NCBI RefSeq assembly: GCF_947179165.1
Contig: NC_077242.1
Span: 3,224,001-3,288,000, forward strand
Source: Solanum dulcamara
Taxonomy: Eukaryota; Streptophyta; Magnoliopsida; Solanales; Solanaceae
Length of the DNA: 64,000 nucleotides
Direction of reading: 5' to 3'
Under the pieces are notes generated by a model. The model had not been told where the DNA came from, searched no databases, and worked only from the letters and a program-made list of their open reading frames with translations. Positions 1 through 10,993 of the stretch are shown piece after piece; within the stretch, counting starts at the first letter, position 1, and the number at the start of each line of letters is the position of its first letter. The position numbers and the translations under genes are program-made.

Positions 1-1954
1 GGATTTCAGTGGGTATGTTATTGTTGAATCTACATTCTACTCCAATAATTTTGTTTTTTGCGGATTGTGATTTTTCACTTCACTTGTATATATGACAAAA
101 CTATACTAGTAGAGAAAGAGAGTCTCTAGAACATGCACATTAATGTTCGTTAAGGAGACATTATATCATCTGCAGTGTTTTAGTTTTGGTGTGCACGCAA
201 AGTCCATCTCTACTTTGAATCTTTTTTCCAAAAAAAGGGGGGAAAATATATGAACATAACTTATAACATGCATTTCAATTCCTTCCACGAAATGAGGATC
301 ATAAAAAGTTACGAGTTTATGCTCTTTCACCAACTTTGACACTAGTGACTCACTTCACTAAAAAGCCATATAACAGTATAGTAAAAATGCACTATATATA
401 GAGGCGGGTCTAGAATTTATAGAATATAGGTATATCATTAAAAAAAGAATAAAAATATTAAGTGGATATTGATTTCTATTTCTCTCTATATAAATACCTC
501 AACATTCAAGTGAACCATTCAGATAATATTACATATATCAGCAATTCTAATATATATATATATGTATATATATATACGGAGAAATCATAAATTCACGTGC
601 ACCATATTTCGTTCGGTAAATAATATTAATGTTACTCCAATACGTAACTGATCCATTTGCTTAGTGTATGTGTTAATTAATTAAGACCGAATCTACACTT
701 TTCATTGATTGTCCATTTGCTTGCAAAGGTCAACAAGAGAAACAAAATGTCAACAATGCACGGTTGTAATGAAGTGATAGGTGCATTCATCCTTAATTAA
801 GAGGTCTCTGATTTGATTTTCTTTATGTACAGAGTCATTTTTATTAGGAACTGCCTTTGTTAGGGAACATTTTAGCCCTCAATGTGGGACATCCTGACGT
901 GAATCCAATTTTAGTCAAGCTCCAATGTGGCTATCGGATGAAAAACTAAAAAAAATAATCTCAACCATGCATGCAACTCTTCTTATCTTTGTTTTAGCAT
1001 ATGAAGAAAAATATTTTTTTTATATTTGATTGGTCAAAATATTTTGATTTTATTTTTTAAAAGTTTATTAAAAATAATCAGGAAAGAAAATGTTATGAAC
1101 TCCAAAAGACTGAAATTATTTGTTTTTGTTACTGTTTTAAGTCGTGTAACGCAATGAGTCGATCGTTGTCAATCTTGTCACAGCATGCATCATGAACTCG
1201 AAGGTTTTAATCGCATTTCGTGGAAGGAAAATAGAGTTAAGTGTTGACCATATTACTGAAAATTATGCCTTCAAAAATACAAGTCACTGTACATGATATA
1301 CACATGCCCTTTATGAACGTTGTGCATTTTCTTGACCCTTCTTCGTTTCTCTTCAATTTAATTTTAGTTTTTTTAGAGGTTCGATATTTGTATCGAAGTT
1401 TTAATTAATTTGAATTCGTATTTTGTAGGATTCATCTAATAAGATTTTTTCACAGTCACGATTTAATTCCGAAACCTCTACTCAAGTTTTTGCACGAATT
1501 ATCATTCCTATTTTGAAGTGATATTTAATTTTTATTCTCAAATTAAATGATTTATTTAATTTTTGCTCCAATTGCTCATTTAATATAAAAAAAAAACTGT
1601 GAACAAATATACCTTTATCTAACCAGAACTAATTTGTTCAGTTTAAGTTTAGAAAGTTTTTACCTCCCCTGACATAATTTTGTAGGAATTTTTTTAGATT
1701 TCATTATAGTATTTAGAAACTAGAGTTATGGATTTGACGCATATTTTAATTTATCATTTTAAGAGGAAAATAAATTGATAGGTAATGTGAAATTTTATGA
1801 TACGAACTTATAAACTTATGTTACGAAAAAATTATTTATTATTTCAATATTAAAGATAAAGACATTATGAAAATAACCCACTTCTAATTAAAAATAAGCG
1901 ATATCATATGCATCTAGGTGAAGTGAACATATATCCATAATCCACACAACCATA
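1..1954. other. Gene-free AT-rich flank upstream of the peptide cluster
   Basis: I see no supported coding region here. The segment from about 640 to 1040 is repeated near 6595-6800: both contain a run beginning aactgatccatttgctta and a later run beginning tttgttttagca. The segment from about 1297 to 1900 recurs upstream of the two decayed copies, near 4177-4740 and 8140-8710, with the shared string cattttcttgacccttct. These stretches are the upstream arms of the duplicated peptide-gene segments. A short (AT)n tract lies near 550-578. Confidence 0.7.
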
Positions 1955-2075
1955 TAAGCAAGTGATGTTCTTTTGAAAACATCTATATAATGGGAACAGC
2001 AAATGCTGGCGGAGTAGTAAGCAAGTGATGTTCTTTTGAAAACATCTATATAATGGGAACAGCAAATGCTGGCGG
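1955..2075. repeat. 63-bp tandem duplication in the promoter of the first peptide gene
   Basis: A 58-bp block at 1955-2012, starting taagcaagtgatgttctttt and ending ctggcgg, is repeated almost exactly at 2018-2075 with a 5-bp spacer. Only one related copy of the gggaacagcaaa core is present in the other segments (near 4769 and 8720). The duplication is therefore private to this copy and probably recent. It sits about 170 bp upstream of the TATA box, so it could duplicate a regulatory site; that is inference. Confidence 0.9.
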
Positions 2076-2242
2076 CTTATATACTACTCTAGTTTAGTTC
2101 ATCTGTACCTACCCAATTTCCAAGACATTTCCTAGGAAACACAAGCAAAACTCTTCTTTTTCTCAATAATTCAATTATTACTAATGACCTAATAAATAAC
2201 TTTTATAGTCTAGATTTCTTAAACGTTTCGTATTTCGTTGCC

Positions 2243-2250
2243 TATAAATA
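2243..2250 (+). promoter_or_regulatory. TATA box of the first CEP-like repeat gene
   Basis: TATAAATA lies in the block gttgcctataaataacttct, 117 bp upstream of the ATG at 2360. The same block, preceded by a run close to cttaaacgtttcgt, occurs before all four copies of the family (TATA at 4946, 8899 and 10923). This conservation among copies that differ in their coding parts supports a real core promoter. Confidence 0.75.
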
Positions 2251-2359
2251 ACTTCTTTTCTTCTTAATAAACTCACTTCTCTTTATTATTTGCTCCCAAT
2301 ATTAAACTATATATAACTCTCTATTTCTCTACTAGAACTTGCTATTTTAACAATTAGCA

Positions 2360-3385
2360 ATGGCTCGTTTTGCATTATTAATGCTTTTGATTGCTTTGGT
2401 TATTATGTTAGTTTGTGTTGTACCGGGTTTTGAAGCAAGAATCCAATTGAATAACAAGGATAAGATGAAGAAGGACGATCTTTTTCCTATTCAAAATGTC
2501 TTTCCTAAGTTCAATAACCCGGCTTCTTCGGCCCCAAGCAAAAAAGGTCACACCACATTAGGTAGTACCAAAACACAATATGTTGGTAGCAATGTTGGTC
2601 GCAATTTGGAGTCGGTCCCTAGTCCTGGAGTTGGCAATTTTGATCACAATTTGATGTCAGTTCCTAGTCCTGGAATTGGAAATTTTGATCACAATTTGGT
2701 GTCAGTCCCTAGTTTTGGAATTGGCAATGTTGATCACAATATGCAATCAGTCCCGAGTCCTGGAATAGGCAAGTTTGGTCGCAAATTGAAGTCAGTCCCT
2801 AGTTCCGAAATTGGTCATGTTGATCGCAATTTGAGGTCAGTCCCTAGTCCTGGAATTGGCCATGTTGATCGTAGTTTGGGGTCAGGCCTGAGTCTTGGAA
2901 TTGTCCATGTTGATCACAATTTGAAATTTGTCTCGGGTATTGAAACTGTTAATTTTGATAGCAATTCAGGCCCTAGTCCTGGAATTGGTCATGTTTATCG
3001 CGATTTGAGGTCAGTCCCAAGTCCTGGAATTGGCCATTATGTTGATCACAATTTGAAACCAATCTCAAGTATTGGAACTGTTAATATTAATTTTGATAGA
3101 AAATCAGGCCCTAGTCCTGGAAGTTTGAGGTCAGTCCCGAGTCCTGGAATTGGCCATGATGATCGCAGTTTGAGGTCAGTCCCGAGTCCTGGAATTGGCC
3201 ATGATGATCGCAGTTTGAGGTCAGTCCCGAGTCCTGGAATTGGCCATGATGATCGTAGTTTGAGGTCAGTCCCGAGTCCTGGAATTGGCCATGTTGATCG
3301 CAGTTTGAAGCCAGTCTCAAATCCTAAAATTGATCATGTTAATCGCAATTTGAGGCCAGTCCCAAGTCTTAAAATCAGTCAATGA
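2360..3385 (+). CDS. Secreted multi-repeat CEP-like (CEP14-type) peptide precursor
   Basis: This intronless ORF encodes 341 residues. Residues 1-26 are a clear signal peptide (MARFALLMLLIALV core, likely cleaved after GFEA). After a variable linker of about 50 residues, the protein consists of about 18 diverged 15-residue units of the type VDRSLRSVPSPGIGH. SPG(I/V)GH ending a proline-rich 15-mer is the signature of plant CEP hormones; from memory, the SVPSPGVGH form with a preceding DR-x-L is closest to Arabidopsis CEP14-type peptides. Two units read SGPSPG, also reminiscent of the SGP-rich PIP/CEP superfamily. Inferred role: secreted apoplastic precursor releasing several short hydroxyprolinated peptides, perceived by CEPR-type receptor kinases. 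Units 13-16 are almost identical in DNA with an exact 45-nt period (3123, 3168, 3213, 3258), so the array expanded recently. The first four units end in GN or GK instead of GH, and the last two are degenerate. It could instead be a structural cell-wall repeat protein. Confidence 0.72.
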   Translation: MARFALLMLLIALVIMLVCVVPGFEARIQLNNKDKMKKDDLFPIQNVFPKFNNPASSAPSKKGHTTLGSTKTQYVGSNVGRNLESVPSPGVGNFDHNLMSVPSPGIGNFDHNLVSVPSFGIGNVDHNMQSVPSPGIGKFGRKLKSVPSSEIGHVDRNLRSVPSPGIGHVDRSLGSGLSLGIVHVDHNLKFVSGIETVNFDSNSGPSPGIGHVYRDLRSVPSPGIGHYVDHNLKPISSIGTVNINFDRKSGPSPGSLRSVPSPGIGHDDRSLRSVPSPGIGHDDRSLRSVPSPGIGHDDRSLRSVPSPGIGHVDRSLKPVSNPKIDHVNRNLRPVPSLKISQ

Positions 3386-4175
3386 TCACTCCATTCGTAA
3401 ACGGGCAACTTCTGATTTTGCAGTAGGGTGCAATATATTAAGTACAATATTATGTGACAGTTTGTTTATGGACATATATGCTTATTAATTAGTTAATGCG
3501 ACATTTTCATCATGTATTAATTCTAGTCAGTATTGTGCATGATATAAATATTCCAAAGGTCTTTACCGAATTATATACGGTATTAGAATTCATATAACCT
3601 GGCAATCATCTATTTGACTTAGTTATATATCTCAATTACATCAAGATTGATCGTCATAATTATTGTATTTTCGAGGGTTGAATAAAAAGGATATATTAAT
3701 CTTAAATGCTACGTGGCACGTTTCCTTTTTAATCTGCAAATATATTTATTTTTATAATTTAAAACAATTTAACAATAACATTTTAATTTAAGCTATTCAA
3801 GAAAAGTAATTTTTCTTAATTTTTAAAGAACTTGTTTTAGGATGAAAAATGGTTTCCTCCATACACACGTCACATAAAATTTGAAGATGTAGTGAAATAA
3901 TCCCCACTCCAAAATCCAAATCAAGTAATTAAAGTTATCTTATGGGATAAATTTACATGAATCTCACTGAAAATTACATTAAATATTCAATTAAATAATA
4001 CTAATATTCTTAATTTGCAGGAAATAGAGAAAAGAAAATTTCTCGCTACTCAATTTATGTGATTTAATTTGACTCAGATATGTAATTTAAGAAAGTAAAT
4101 GAGGTTTGTAAATTTTATAATTTCAAAATAATGTACATAATATTCCAATTGTCCTTTTTTAAAACTTGTGATCTT
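3386..4175. other. 3' flank of the first peptide gene, shared with other copies
   Basis: I see no gene. From about 3405 the sequence (ggcaacttctgattttgcag and following) matches the flank of the decayed copy from about 5211. The shared flank ends with taatttgcaggaaatagaga at 4011-4030, which recurs near 5730 and 12311 and marks a common 3' boundary of the duplicated segments. A diverged Stowaway-like MITE remnant follows at about 4050-4160. Confidence 0.7.
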
Positions 4176-4945
4176 AAACATGCCCTTAATGAATGTTGTG
4201 CATTTTCTTGACCCTTCTCCATTTCTCTCAAACTAATTTTTAGTTTTTAGAGATTCGATATTTGTATCGGAGTTTTAATTAATTTGTTCGCGTTTCAAAG
4301 ATTCATCTAATAGGATTTTTTCATAGTCACGATTCAATTAATTGTGAAACCTCTGATCAAGTTTTTGCACAAATTATCGTTCCTATTTCGAAGTGATAAT
4401 TAATTTTATTCTCAAATTAAATGGTTTTAATTTTTTCTCCTATTGCTCATTTAATAAAAAAATAAATTGTGAACCAATATACCTTAACTAATTATTTTTC
4501 GATTTAAGTTTAGAGAATTTTTACCTCCCCTGACTTAATTTTGTAGAAATTGTTTAGATTTCGTTGTAGTGTTTAGAAATCAGAGTTATGCTTTTGATGC
4601 ATATGTTAATTTATCATTTTAAGAGGAAAATAAATTGATAGATAATGTGAAATTTTATGATACGAACATCTAAAGTTATGTTAGGAGAAAAGTTATTTGT
4701 TATTGAGTATCAGAGACATAATTTGTTACGATATTATCTATCTTTTATTATAAAACTTATTAGTATAATGGGAACAGCAAACGATGGCGGCTTATACTAA
4801 CTCTAGTTTAGTTCATTGGTACCTACCCAATTTCCAAGAGGATACACAAGCAAAACTCTTCAATTCTGAATAAATCAATTATTACTAATGACCTAATAAT
4901 AACTTGTGTAGTCTAGATTTCTTAAACGTTTCGTGTTTTGTTGCC

Positions 4946-4953
4946 TATAAATA
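4946..4953 (+). promoter_or_regulatory. Relic TATA box of the second (decayed) peptide copy
   Basis: TATAAATA lies within ttgcctataaataacttctt, the same block that precedes the intact copies. It now drives, at most, a pseudogene with no signal peptide. The upstream region from about 4768 (gggaacagcaaacgatggcgg) is also conserved with the other copies. Confidence 0.6.
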
Positions 4954-5055
4954 ACTTCTTTTTCCTTAATAAACTCACTTCTCTTCATTATTTGCCCCCA
5001 ATATATTACACTAGATCACTCTCCATTTCTCTATAGAACTTGCTAGTTTAACAAT

Positions 5056-5193
5056 GGTGATCACTGTTTGAGGTCAACCCCGAGCCATGGAATGGGCCAT
5101 GTTAATAGCAGTTTAAAGTTAGATTCAAGTCCTGAAATTGATCATATTGATCGCAATTTGAGGTCAGTTTTGAGTCATGAAATCAGTCATTGA
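5056..5193 (+). pseudogene. CEP-like repeat gene relic, signal peptide lost
   Basis: Reading from 5056 gives exactly 45 codons and then TGA at 5191. They form three 15-residue units: GDHCLRSTPSHGMGH, a second beginning VNSSLK, and IDRNLRSVLSHEISH. The nearest ATG (5054) is in another frame and stops after five codons, so these units have no start or signal peptide. The 5'-UTR-like run cttgctagtttaacaatgg joins directly to the third line of repeats. This indicates an internal deletion that removed the start, the signal peptide and most repeats, while promoter and 3' flank remain. Confidence 0.8.
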
Positions 5194-7189
5194 TCGTGAA
5201 ATTCGTAAATGGCAACTTCTGATTTTGCAGTAGCATGCATTATATTAAGTACAATATTATGTGACATTTTGTTTATGGACATATATGTTTTTTAATTAAT
5301 TAATGCGACATTTTGATCGACATGTATTAATTCTTGCTAGTATTATGCATGGACTAAGTATTCCAATGGTCTCTACTGAATGATGTACATAGTACGGTAG
5401 TAGAATACATAAAACCTGGCAATCATCTATTTGACTTAGTTATATATCTCAAGTACTTTTAGATTGATCGTGTAAAACTGAAGATTAATTATTAACAACA
5501 AAATTTTAATTTAATCTATTCAAGAAAAGTAATTTTTCTTAATTTTTAAAGAACTTGTTTTAGGATGAAAAATGTTTTCCTTCGTACAGAATATAGACGT
5601 CACATAAAATTTGAAGATGTAGTGAAAGTAATCTCTACTCCAAACCAAGTTATTATCTTATGGGATAAATTTACATGAATCACACTCAAAATTACATTAA
5701 ATATTCAATTAAGTAATACTAATATTCTTAATTTGCAGGAAATAGAGAAAAGAAAATTTCTCGCTACATTAGGTTGCATATGTCTTAAACTCACTATAAT
5801 AATGAAAGCTTAATTTATTAAACCCAAGCAGTATACATATAACAAGTGATAACAAATGATTGAAGGTAGATGAGAGGATTCAGCCATTCAAGAAGGGAGA
5901 TAAGGAGTAACATAATCTTTTGACCCAATAATATGCATAACTTATTTGCATCACATTTGTTTTTACTTTATTACATAAATAAATTGATTAATGCTTTGAT
6001 AAATTAAATTTAATGATTATTCGTAAAATTTAGAAAAAGAATTACATTAGGGATGCTTGTATCTTATTTGCTTTTTGTTTTCTCTTTATTTCTCAAATAA
6101 ACAAATTGACATTTTGATAAATTTAATAAGAGAAAACGTCATAAATAGTTCCTTTATCTATAGGCGTAGATCTAAAATGGTCCTTTCGGGTTTAGTTTTT
6201 TAAGTATTCAAAACTTATTAAGTTTGGTCTCTGTTCATTTCTTATGCAAACAACTTGAGTTTATATTAACATAATTCATGTCTCCGTGAAATCAAGTCTT
6301 CATTTCAGTTGTTTCTTTCTCTCTGATACTTTTTATTTAAAATACTATTTATGAAAAGAACTCCAACCTCAACGATTCAAAATAAAATTTATGAGAAAAA
6401 AAGATATAAGTCAAATAAATTGAAGCGAGAAGTATATATTATTGACCTTGGATCCGAATGTTCGGATAAACTTAGAAGCTGATCAATAAAACTTATACTC
6501 TTAAAAATGTATATATGCTTAATTAGTTCTAAAATGTCAGTGTATCTAAGACTTTTTTTACTATGAATAATATTATAGTGTTACTTAATTAGTGTAACTG
6601 ATCCATTTGCTTAATTAGTGTATGTGTTAATTAATTAAGACCGAATGTACACTTTACATGGATTGTCCGTTTACTTGCAAAGGTCAGCAATAGAAACAAA
6701 TTGTCAACCATGCATGCAGCTCCACTTATCTTTGTTTTAGCAGGTTCGGAGAAAAATATTTTTTTGCATTTGATATGTTAAAATATTTTGATTTTGTTCT
6801 TTTAAAAGTTTCTTTAAAATAATCGGAAAAATAATTTATCTAGTGAAAATATGAGAAAATGTTATGAATCATGTTGACTCCATAAGGGACTATGAGCTAG
6901 AAATGGTGAATGAGATTGATTCAATTAAAATTATATTATTGATCTGAATAAAATGTTGGTGAGTTTTATTTGAGAATCAGATTCAATGAGCAACTGAATC
7001 AATAAATAATTAGGATAAGGGGTTAGAAAGAAGAGGTTCATGTCTTAACTCTCATTTCCTTTCTTCTTAGCTTATGTTAAATTTACTTCCTATCATTAGT
7101 AATTACTTTATAATTTTAGTTTAGTGTTCAGTCTAAGCAGTTCTATTTTCTTTAATTATTTTTTATCATAATATAAAGAAAACAAAATA
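5194..7189. other. Gene-free spacer made of segment-duplication debris
   Basis: No coding region is supported. The stretch 5729-5766 contains the shared 3' boundary motif, and 5785-5900 resembles 12640-12740. The part from about 5923 to 6480 is repeated at about 9082-9600, where it begins immediately after the truncated signal-peptide copy. The part from about 6595 to 6850 repeats 640-1090. Confidence 0.65.
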
Positions 7190-8110
7190 TAAGAAGAGGG
7201 ACATGGACCTTACCTCCATTCCTATGGTGGTACATGAGTCAACTAGCCTACTAAGGTTTGCCAACTCATCCCCATTACGATACAAAAGCCCCTAGATAAC
7301 TATTCACCTATGAGAGGAATCCTCTCAATACAAAGCATCTAGGAAAGCGATAAACAAGGGAGACTCTCCCCTTTACAATTTATTCCGAACTAGATAATCT
7401 TCTAAAAGCTATAACTACAATTAGATACGGCCAATGTGAAGACATACATAGCACTAAAATAGAAAAGTAAAAAAGGGAAGCTCTTGCACCTTTGAGGGAG
7501 ACGCTCAATACAATATATCTAAGAAAACGATAAACGAGAGAGACTCTCTCCTTACAATTATATTAGAAGGAAATCTAAACCTATGGCCTATTCAAAATAA
7601 ATTCGACTTAAATAAGGCAAAGTTATGTTGAATAAGTAGGAAAAGCTACAAATAGAAATAGAGAATTCTAAATCAAAGTACAAAGTACAACAAGTCAAGG
7701 GGGTTGTTTAATCCTTTTTAGTCTTCTTCTCCTAAAGCTTGCCATCCCTACCTTATCCAACTTGATGTAGCCCTTGGTTTCTTGTGGAAGTTGTTGAAGG
7801 TTGTACAAGTGCTGAGTATTATCAAGTATATGGTTGTACTTAGACAATGTATCAGCAGCAAAGTTTGCTTCTCGAAAGACATGTTTGCATTGGAAGAGGT
7901 CCAGCAGTTGGACCAAATTCTGCAGCTCTGCTGTGAACTTGTGAATGCTCCAAGGTGGTTTGATGTCCAGCTTCAGCCACTTCATCACAAGTTCAGAATT
8001 GACTTTCAAGATGACTCTACTATAAGCATGTTGGAGGCACCAAGTGATGCCAAGAATGGTTACCTGCACTTCAGCTTGATTATTGGATCCAATTCCCAAA
8101 GGAGTGTCTA
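7190..8110 (-). mobile_element. Retroelement fragment with RNase H-like (RVT_3) domain
   Basis: The minus strand from 8099 to 7695 encodes about 134 residues resembling the RNase H-like (RVT_3) domain found at the C-terminus of plant non-LTR retrotransposons. GIGSNNQAE carries the usual Glu, and REANFAADTLSK carries the last catalytic Asp. The position that is normally Asp in the DSELV motif is Asn here (NSELVMKWL), so the domain is probably inactive. It has no upstream reverse transcriptase; the frame is cut at about 8108, where segment-duplication sequence begins. The remaining 7190-7690 looks like its 3' non-coding tail. The call rests on family motifs seen by eye. Confidence 0.6.
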
Positions 8111-8898
8111 AACAGTTTTATTAAGGAAGAGAATTGTACATGATATACACGTGCCCGTTGTGTATTTTCTTGACCCTTCTTCTTTTCTCTCCAACTTATT
8201 TTCAGTTCATAGAGATTCAATATTTGTATTGGAATTTTAATTAATTTGAATTTGTGTTTCGTAAGATTCATCTAATAGGATTTTTTCATAGTCACGATTT
8301 AATTGTGAAACCTCTAATCAATTTTTTGCACGAATTATCATTCCTATTTCAGAGTGATATTTAATTTTTATTCTCAAATTAGATGCTTTTTATGTTTGCT
8401 CCTATTGCTCATTTAATTAAAAAAAATTGTGAACCAATATGCCTTTTTTCACTCACAAGAACTAATTTGTTCGATTTAAGTTTAGAGGATTTTTATATAT
8501 CCTAACATAATTTTGTAGGAATTTTTTAGATTTTGCTGTAGTGTTTAGAAACTAGAGTTATGCTTTTGATGCATATGTTAATTTATCATTTTAAGAGGAA
8601 AATAAATTAATAAATAATGTGAAATTGTATGATATGAATATATAAATTTATGTTACGAGAAAATTATTTTTTATTGGTGTCAGACGTTATCTATCTTTTA
8701 TGATATAACTTATGATTATAAGGGGAACAGCAAACGATGGCGGCGTATACTACACTAGTTTAGTTCATCTGTACCTACCCAATTTCCAAGAGGATACACA
8801 AGCAAAACTCTTCGTTTTCTGAATAAATCAATTATTACTAATGATCTAATAAATAACTTGTATAGTCTAGATTTCTTAAACGTTTCGTATTTGTTGTC

Positions 8899-8906
8899 TA
8901 TAAATA
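8899..8906 (+). promoter_or_regulatory. Relic TATA box of the third (decayed) peptide copy
   Basis: TATAAATA lies in ttgttgtctataaataactt, 131 bp upstream of the ATG at 9030. The surrounding promoter block is conserved with the intact copy at 2243. Confidence 0.6.
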
Positions 8907-9029
8907 ACTTCTTTTTTCTTAATAAACTCACTTTTCTTCATTATCCACTACTAGTTTATTTGCTCCCAATATTACACTAGATATCACTCTCCATTTCTCT
9001 ACTAGAACTTGCTGTTTTAACAATTAGCA

Positions 9030-9164
9030 ATGGCTCGTTTTGCAATATTAATGCTTATGATTGCTTTGGTTATTTGCATCTCCAATAATATGCATAACTT
9101 ATTTGCATCACATCTGTTTTTTCTTTATTACATAAATAAATTGATTAACGCTTTGATAAATTAA
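9030..9164 (+). pseudogene. CEP-like gene relic, signal peptide only
   Basis: The ATG context (acaattagcaatggctcg) and the first 15 codons (MARFAILMLMIALVI) match the signal peptide of the intact gene at 2360. At about 9075 the sequence jumps into non-coding DNA matching the region from about 5923 (ccaataatatgcataactta), giving a meaningless tail that stops at 9162. All repeat units are therefore deleted. A 44-residue secreted product is formally possible, but nothing supports its function. Confidence 0.8.
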
Positions 9165-10145
9165 ATTTAATGATTATTCATAAAATTTAGAAAAAGAATT
9201 ACATTAGGGATGCTTGTATCTTATTTGTTTTTTTTCCTTATTTCTCAAATAAAAAAATTTACATTTTGATAAATTTTATATGAGAAAAGATCATAAATAG
9301 TCCCTTATCTATAGGAGTAGATCTAAAATGGTCCATTCCGATTTAGTTTTTTAAGTATTCAAAACTTATCAAGTTTGGTCTTTTGCCAATTTCTTATACA
9401 AACAACTTTGGTTTGTATTAAAATAACTCATGTCTCTATGAAATCAAAACTTAATTTCAGTTGTATCTTTCTCTTTGCTATTTTTTCTTCAAATTACTCT
9501 TTATGAAAGAACTCTAACCTCAATGATTTAAAATAAAATTAATGAGGAAAGAAGATATATAAGTCCTAAATTTATTTAATGGAGGATTAAAAGGAAGTAT
9601 ATTATTATTGTTAATAGGGGTGTGCATTATTTGGATTAAACCGAAAAGTCAAACCAAATTAAATCGAATTTTAATTTGGATTGGTTTTTTAGTTTGGTTT
9701 CGGGTTTTTTTTGTTAGGTTTGGTTTGGTTTTCTTTATGAAGACCCAATTTGTATAATGCAACGAAATATACAAATAAAAAATTCAATTTGTATAATACA
9801 GTGAAATGTATAAACGAAAATTAACATAGCAACTGAAAATATAGCGATGAAACATAATTAGGCAAATTATAGCTAAGGAGCCTTATATTTCAAGTATTTA
9901 CTATTTTTAAAATCTCCTTTTTAAAATTAGGTGACGAAGGCATGGGTGGCAATTTCAGTCCATTTAAGTAAAATGAATCTATTTAACCCATATTTATTTA
10001 AATGAATCACTCATATTTTTGAAATGAATAAATATGAATTGACCTATTTCAAAAGCTCATATAAATATGAACAAAGTGGGTAAAATAGGTATTCATATAG
10101 ATTCTTAGATCACAAAAAAAAATTGCATTAAAAAATATTTAAAAA
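9165..10145. other. Gene-free repetitive spacer
   Basis: The stretch to about 9600 duplicates 5930-6480. From 9615 to 9800 there is a pyrimidine/purine-patterned stretch rich in ggttt and aaacc, as in common Solanaceae interspersed repeats. No coding region is seen. Confidence 0.55.
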
Positions 10146-10480
10146 AAAAGAAAATTGGGGTGGGCGGGAACGGGGGAAATTTTAAGGAAAAAAATTATTT
10201 TTTTTTAAAAAAAAGTTTGGGAAGGGGGGTGTGAGTAGGGGGGGGGGTCCAGGTGGAGGTGGGTGGAAGGGGTCCAAATTTTTAATTATCATTTTTTGCA
10301 ACTTTTTTGAATTTTTTTTAAAAAAAATTGGGGGTCGGAGGTAGTGGGTCCGGATGGGGGGTTGAGATAGGGTGATGTGGGGGGGCGGGGACGGGGGGGA
10401 ATTAATTTTTTAAAATTTTTTTAAAGATTTTGGGGTGGGTGTGGGTAGGGGGTCTAGTGGGAATAGGGTGGAGAGAGGAT
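10146..10480. repeat. G-rich tract with many runs of three or more G
   Basis: In an otherwise AT-rich region this stretch has repeated G runs on the plus strand (for example gaaggggggtgtgagtaggg near 10210, then ggggggggg) separated by A/T tracts, arranged as about three diverged units of roughly 100 bp. It can in principle form G-quadruplexes. It ends about 500 bp upstream of the peptide gene at 10994. Any regulatory role is speculation. Confidence 0.6.
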
Positions 10481-10494
10481 CTATTCAATACTAT

Positions 10495-10770
10495 AGGTAA
10501 GAGACTATTTATGATTTTTTCTCAATTTAATAACAACACAAAAAATATTCTTAAATTTTGTGTCAATTCAAACTAACATTATGTAAAGTAGACTACGGGA
10601 GTGTTATAGATAAGTGACTATTTATGATTTTTTCTCAATTTAATAACAACACAAAAAATATTCTTAAATTTTATGTCAATTCAAACTAACATTATATAAA
10701 ATAGACTAAGGGAGTGTTATAGATAAGTGACTATTTATGATTTTTTTCCTGATATAATAGTAACACAACC
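10495..10770. repeat. 113-bp tandem repeat upstream of the fourth peptide gene
   Basis: The motif gactatttatgattttttct starts at 10503, 10616 and 10729 (the last copy slightly diverged), giving a regular 113-bp period with two full units and a partial third. The full units contain ctcaatttaataacaacaca. The array ends about 220 bp before the start codon at 10994, within the likely promoter. Confidence 0.85.
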
Positions 10771-10922
10771 AATTTTTTAAGACAAATTGACTTTTTCATG
10801 TGTCCCTCCCCAATTTCCTAAACACTTATTTTTTCATACAATTTCAATTATTACTATTGACCTAATCTGACCGTTACGCCTTTAGCTACATCTCTTAAAC
10901 GTTTCATCTATAATTTGTTGCC

Positions 10923-10930
10923 TATAAATA
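10923..10930 (+). promoter_or_regulatory. TATA box of the fourth CEP-like gene
   Basis: TATAAATA lies in gttgcctataaataacttct, identical to the block at 2238-2257, and is 71 bp upstream of the ATG at 10994. The leader is shorter than in the first copy. Upstream of about 10780 the sequence is no longer clearly related to the other copies. Confidence 0.75.
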
Positions 10931-10993
10931 ACTTCTTTTTTCTTAATTTCGTCACTTCTCTTCATTCCATTACTTCTTTTTTAACAATTATCA

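Noticed and set aside
2620..3380. CRISPR-like regularly spaced repeat pattern
   Set aside because: The 45-nt period is in frame, the repeats are translated, and no spacer/repeat distinction exists; the organism is a plant.
7782..8111. 109-codon plus-strand ORF
   Set aside because: It is the complement of the RNase H-like retroelement frame, which carries recognisable motifs on the minus strand.
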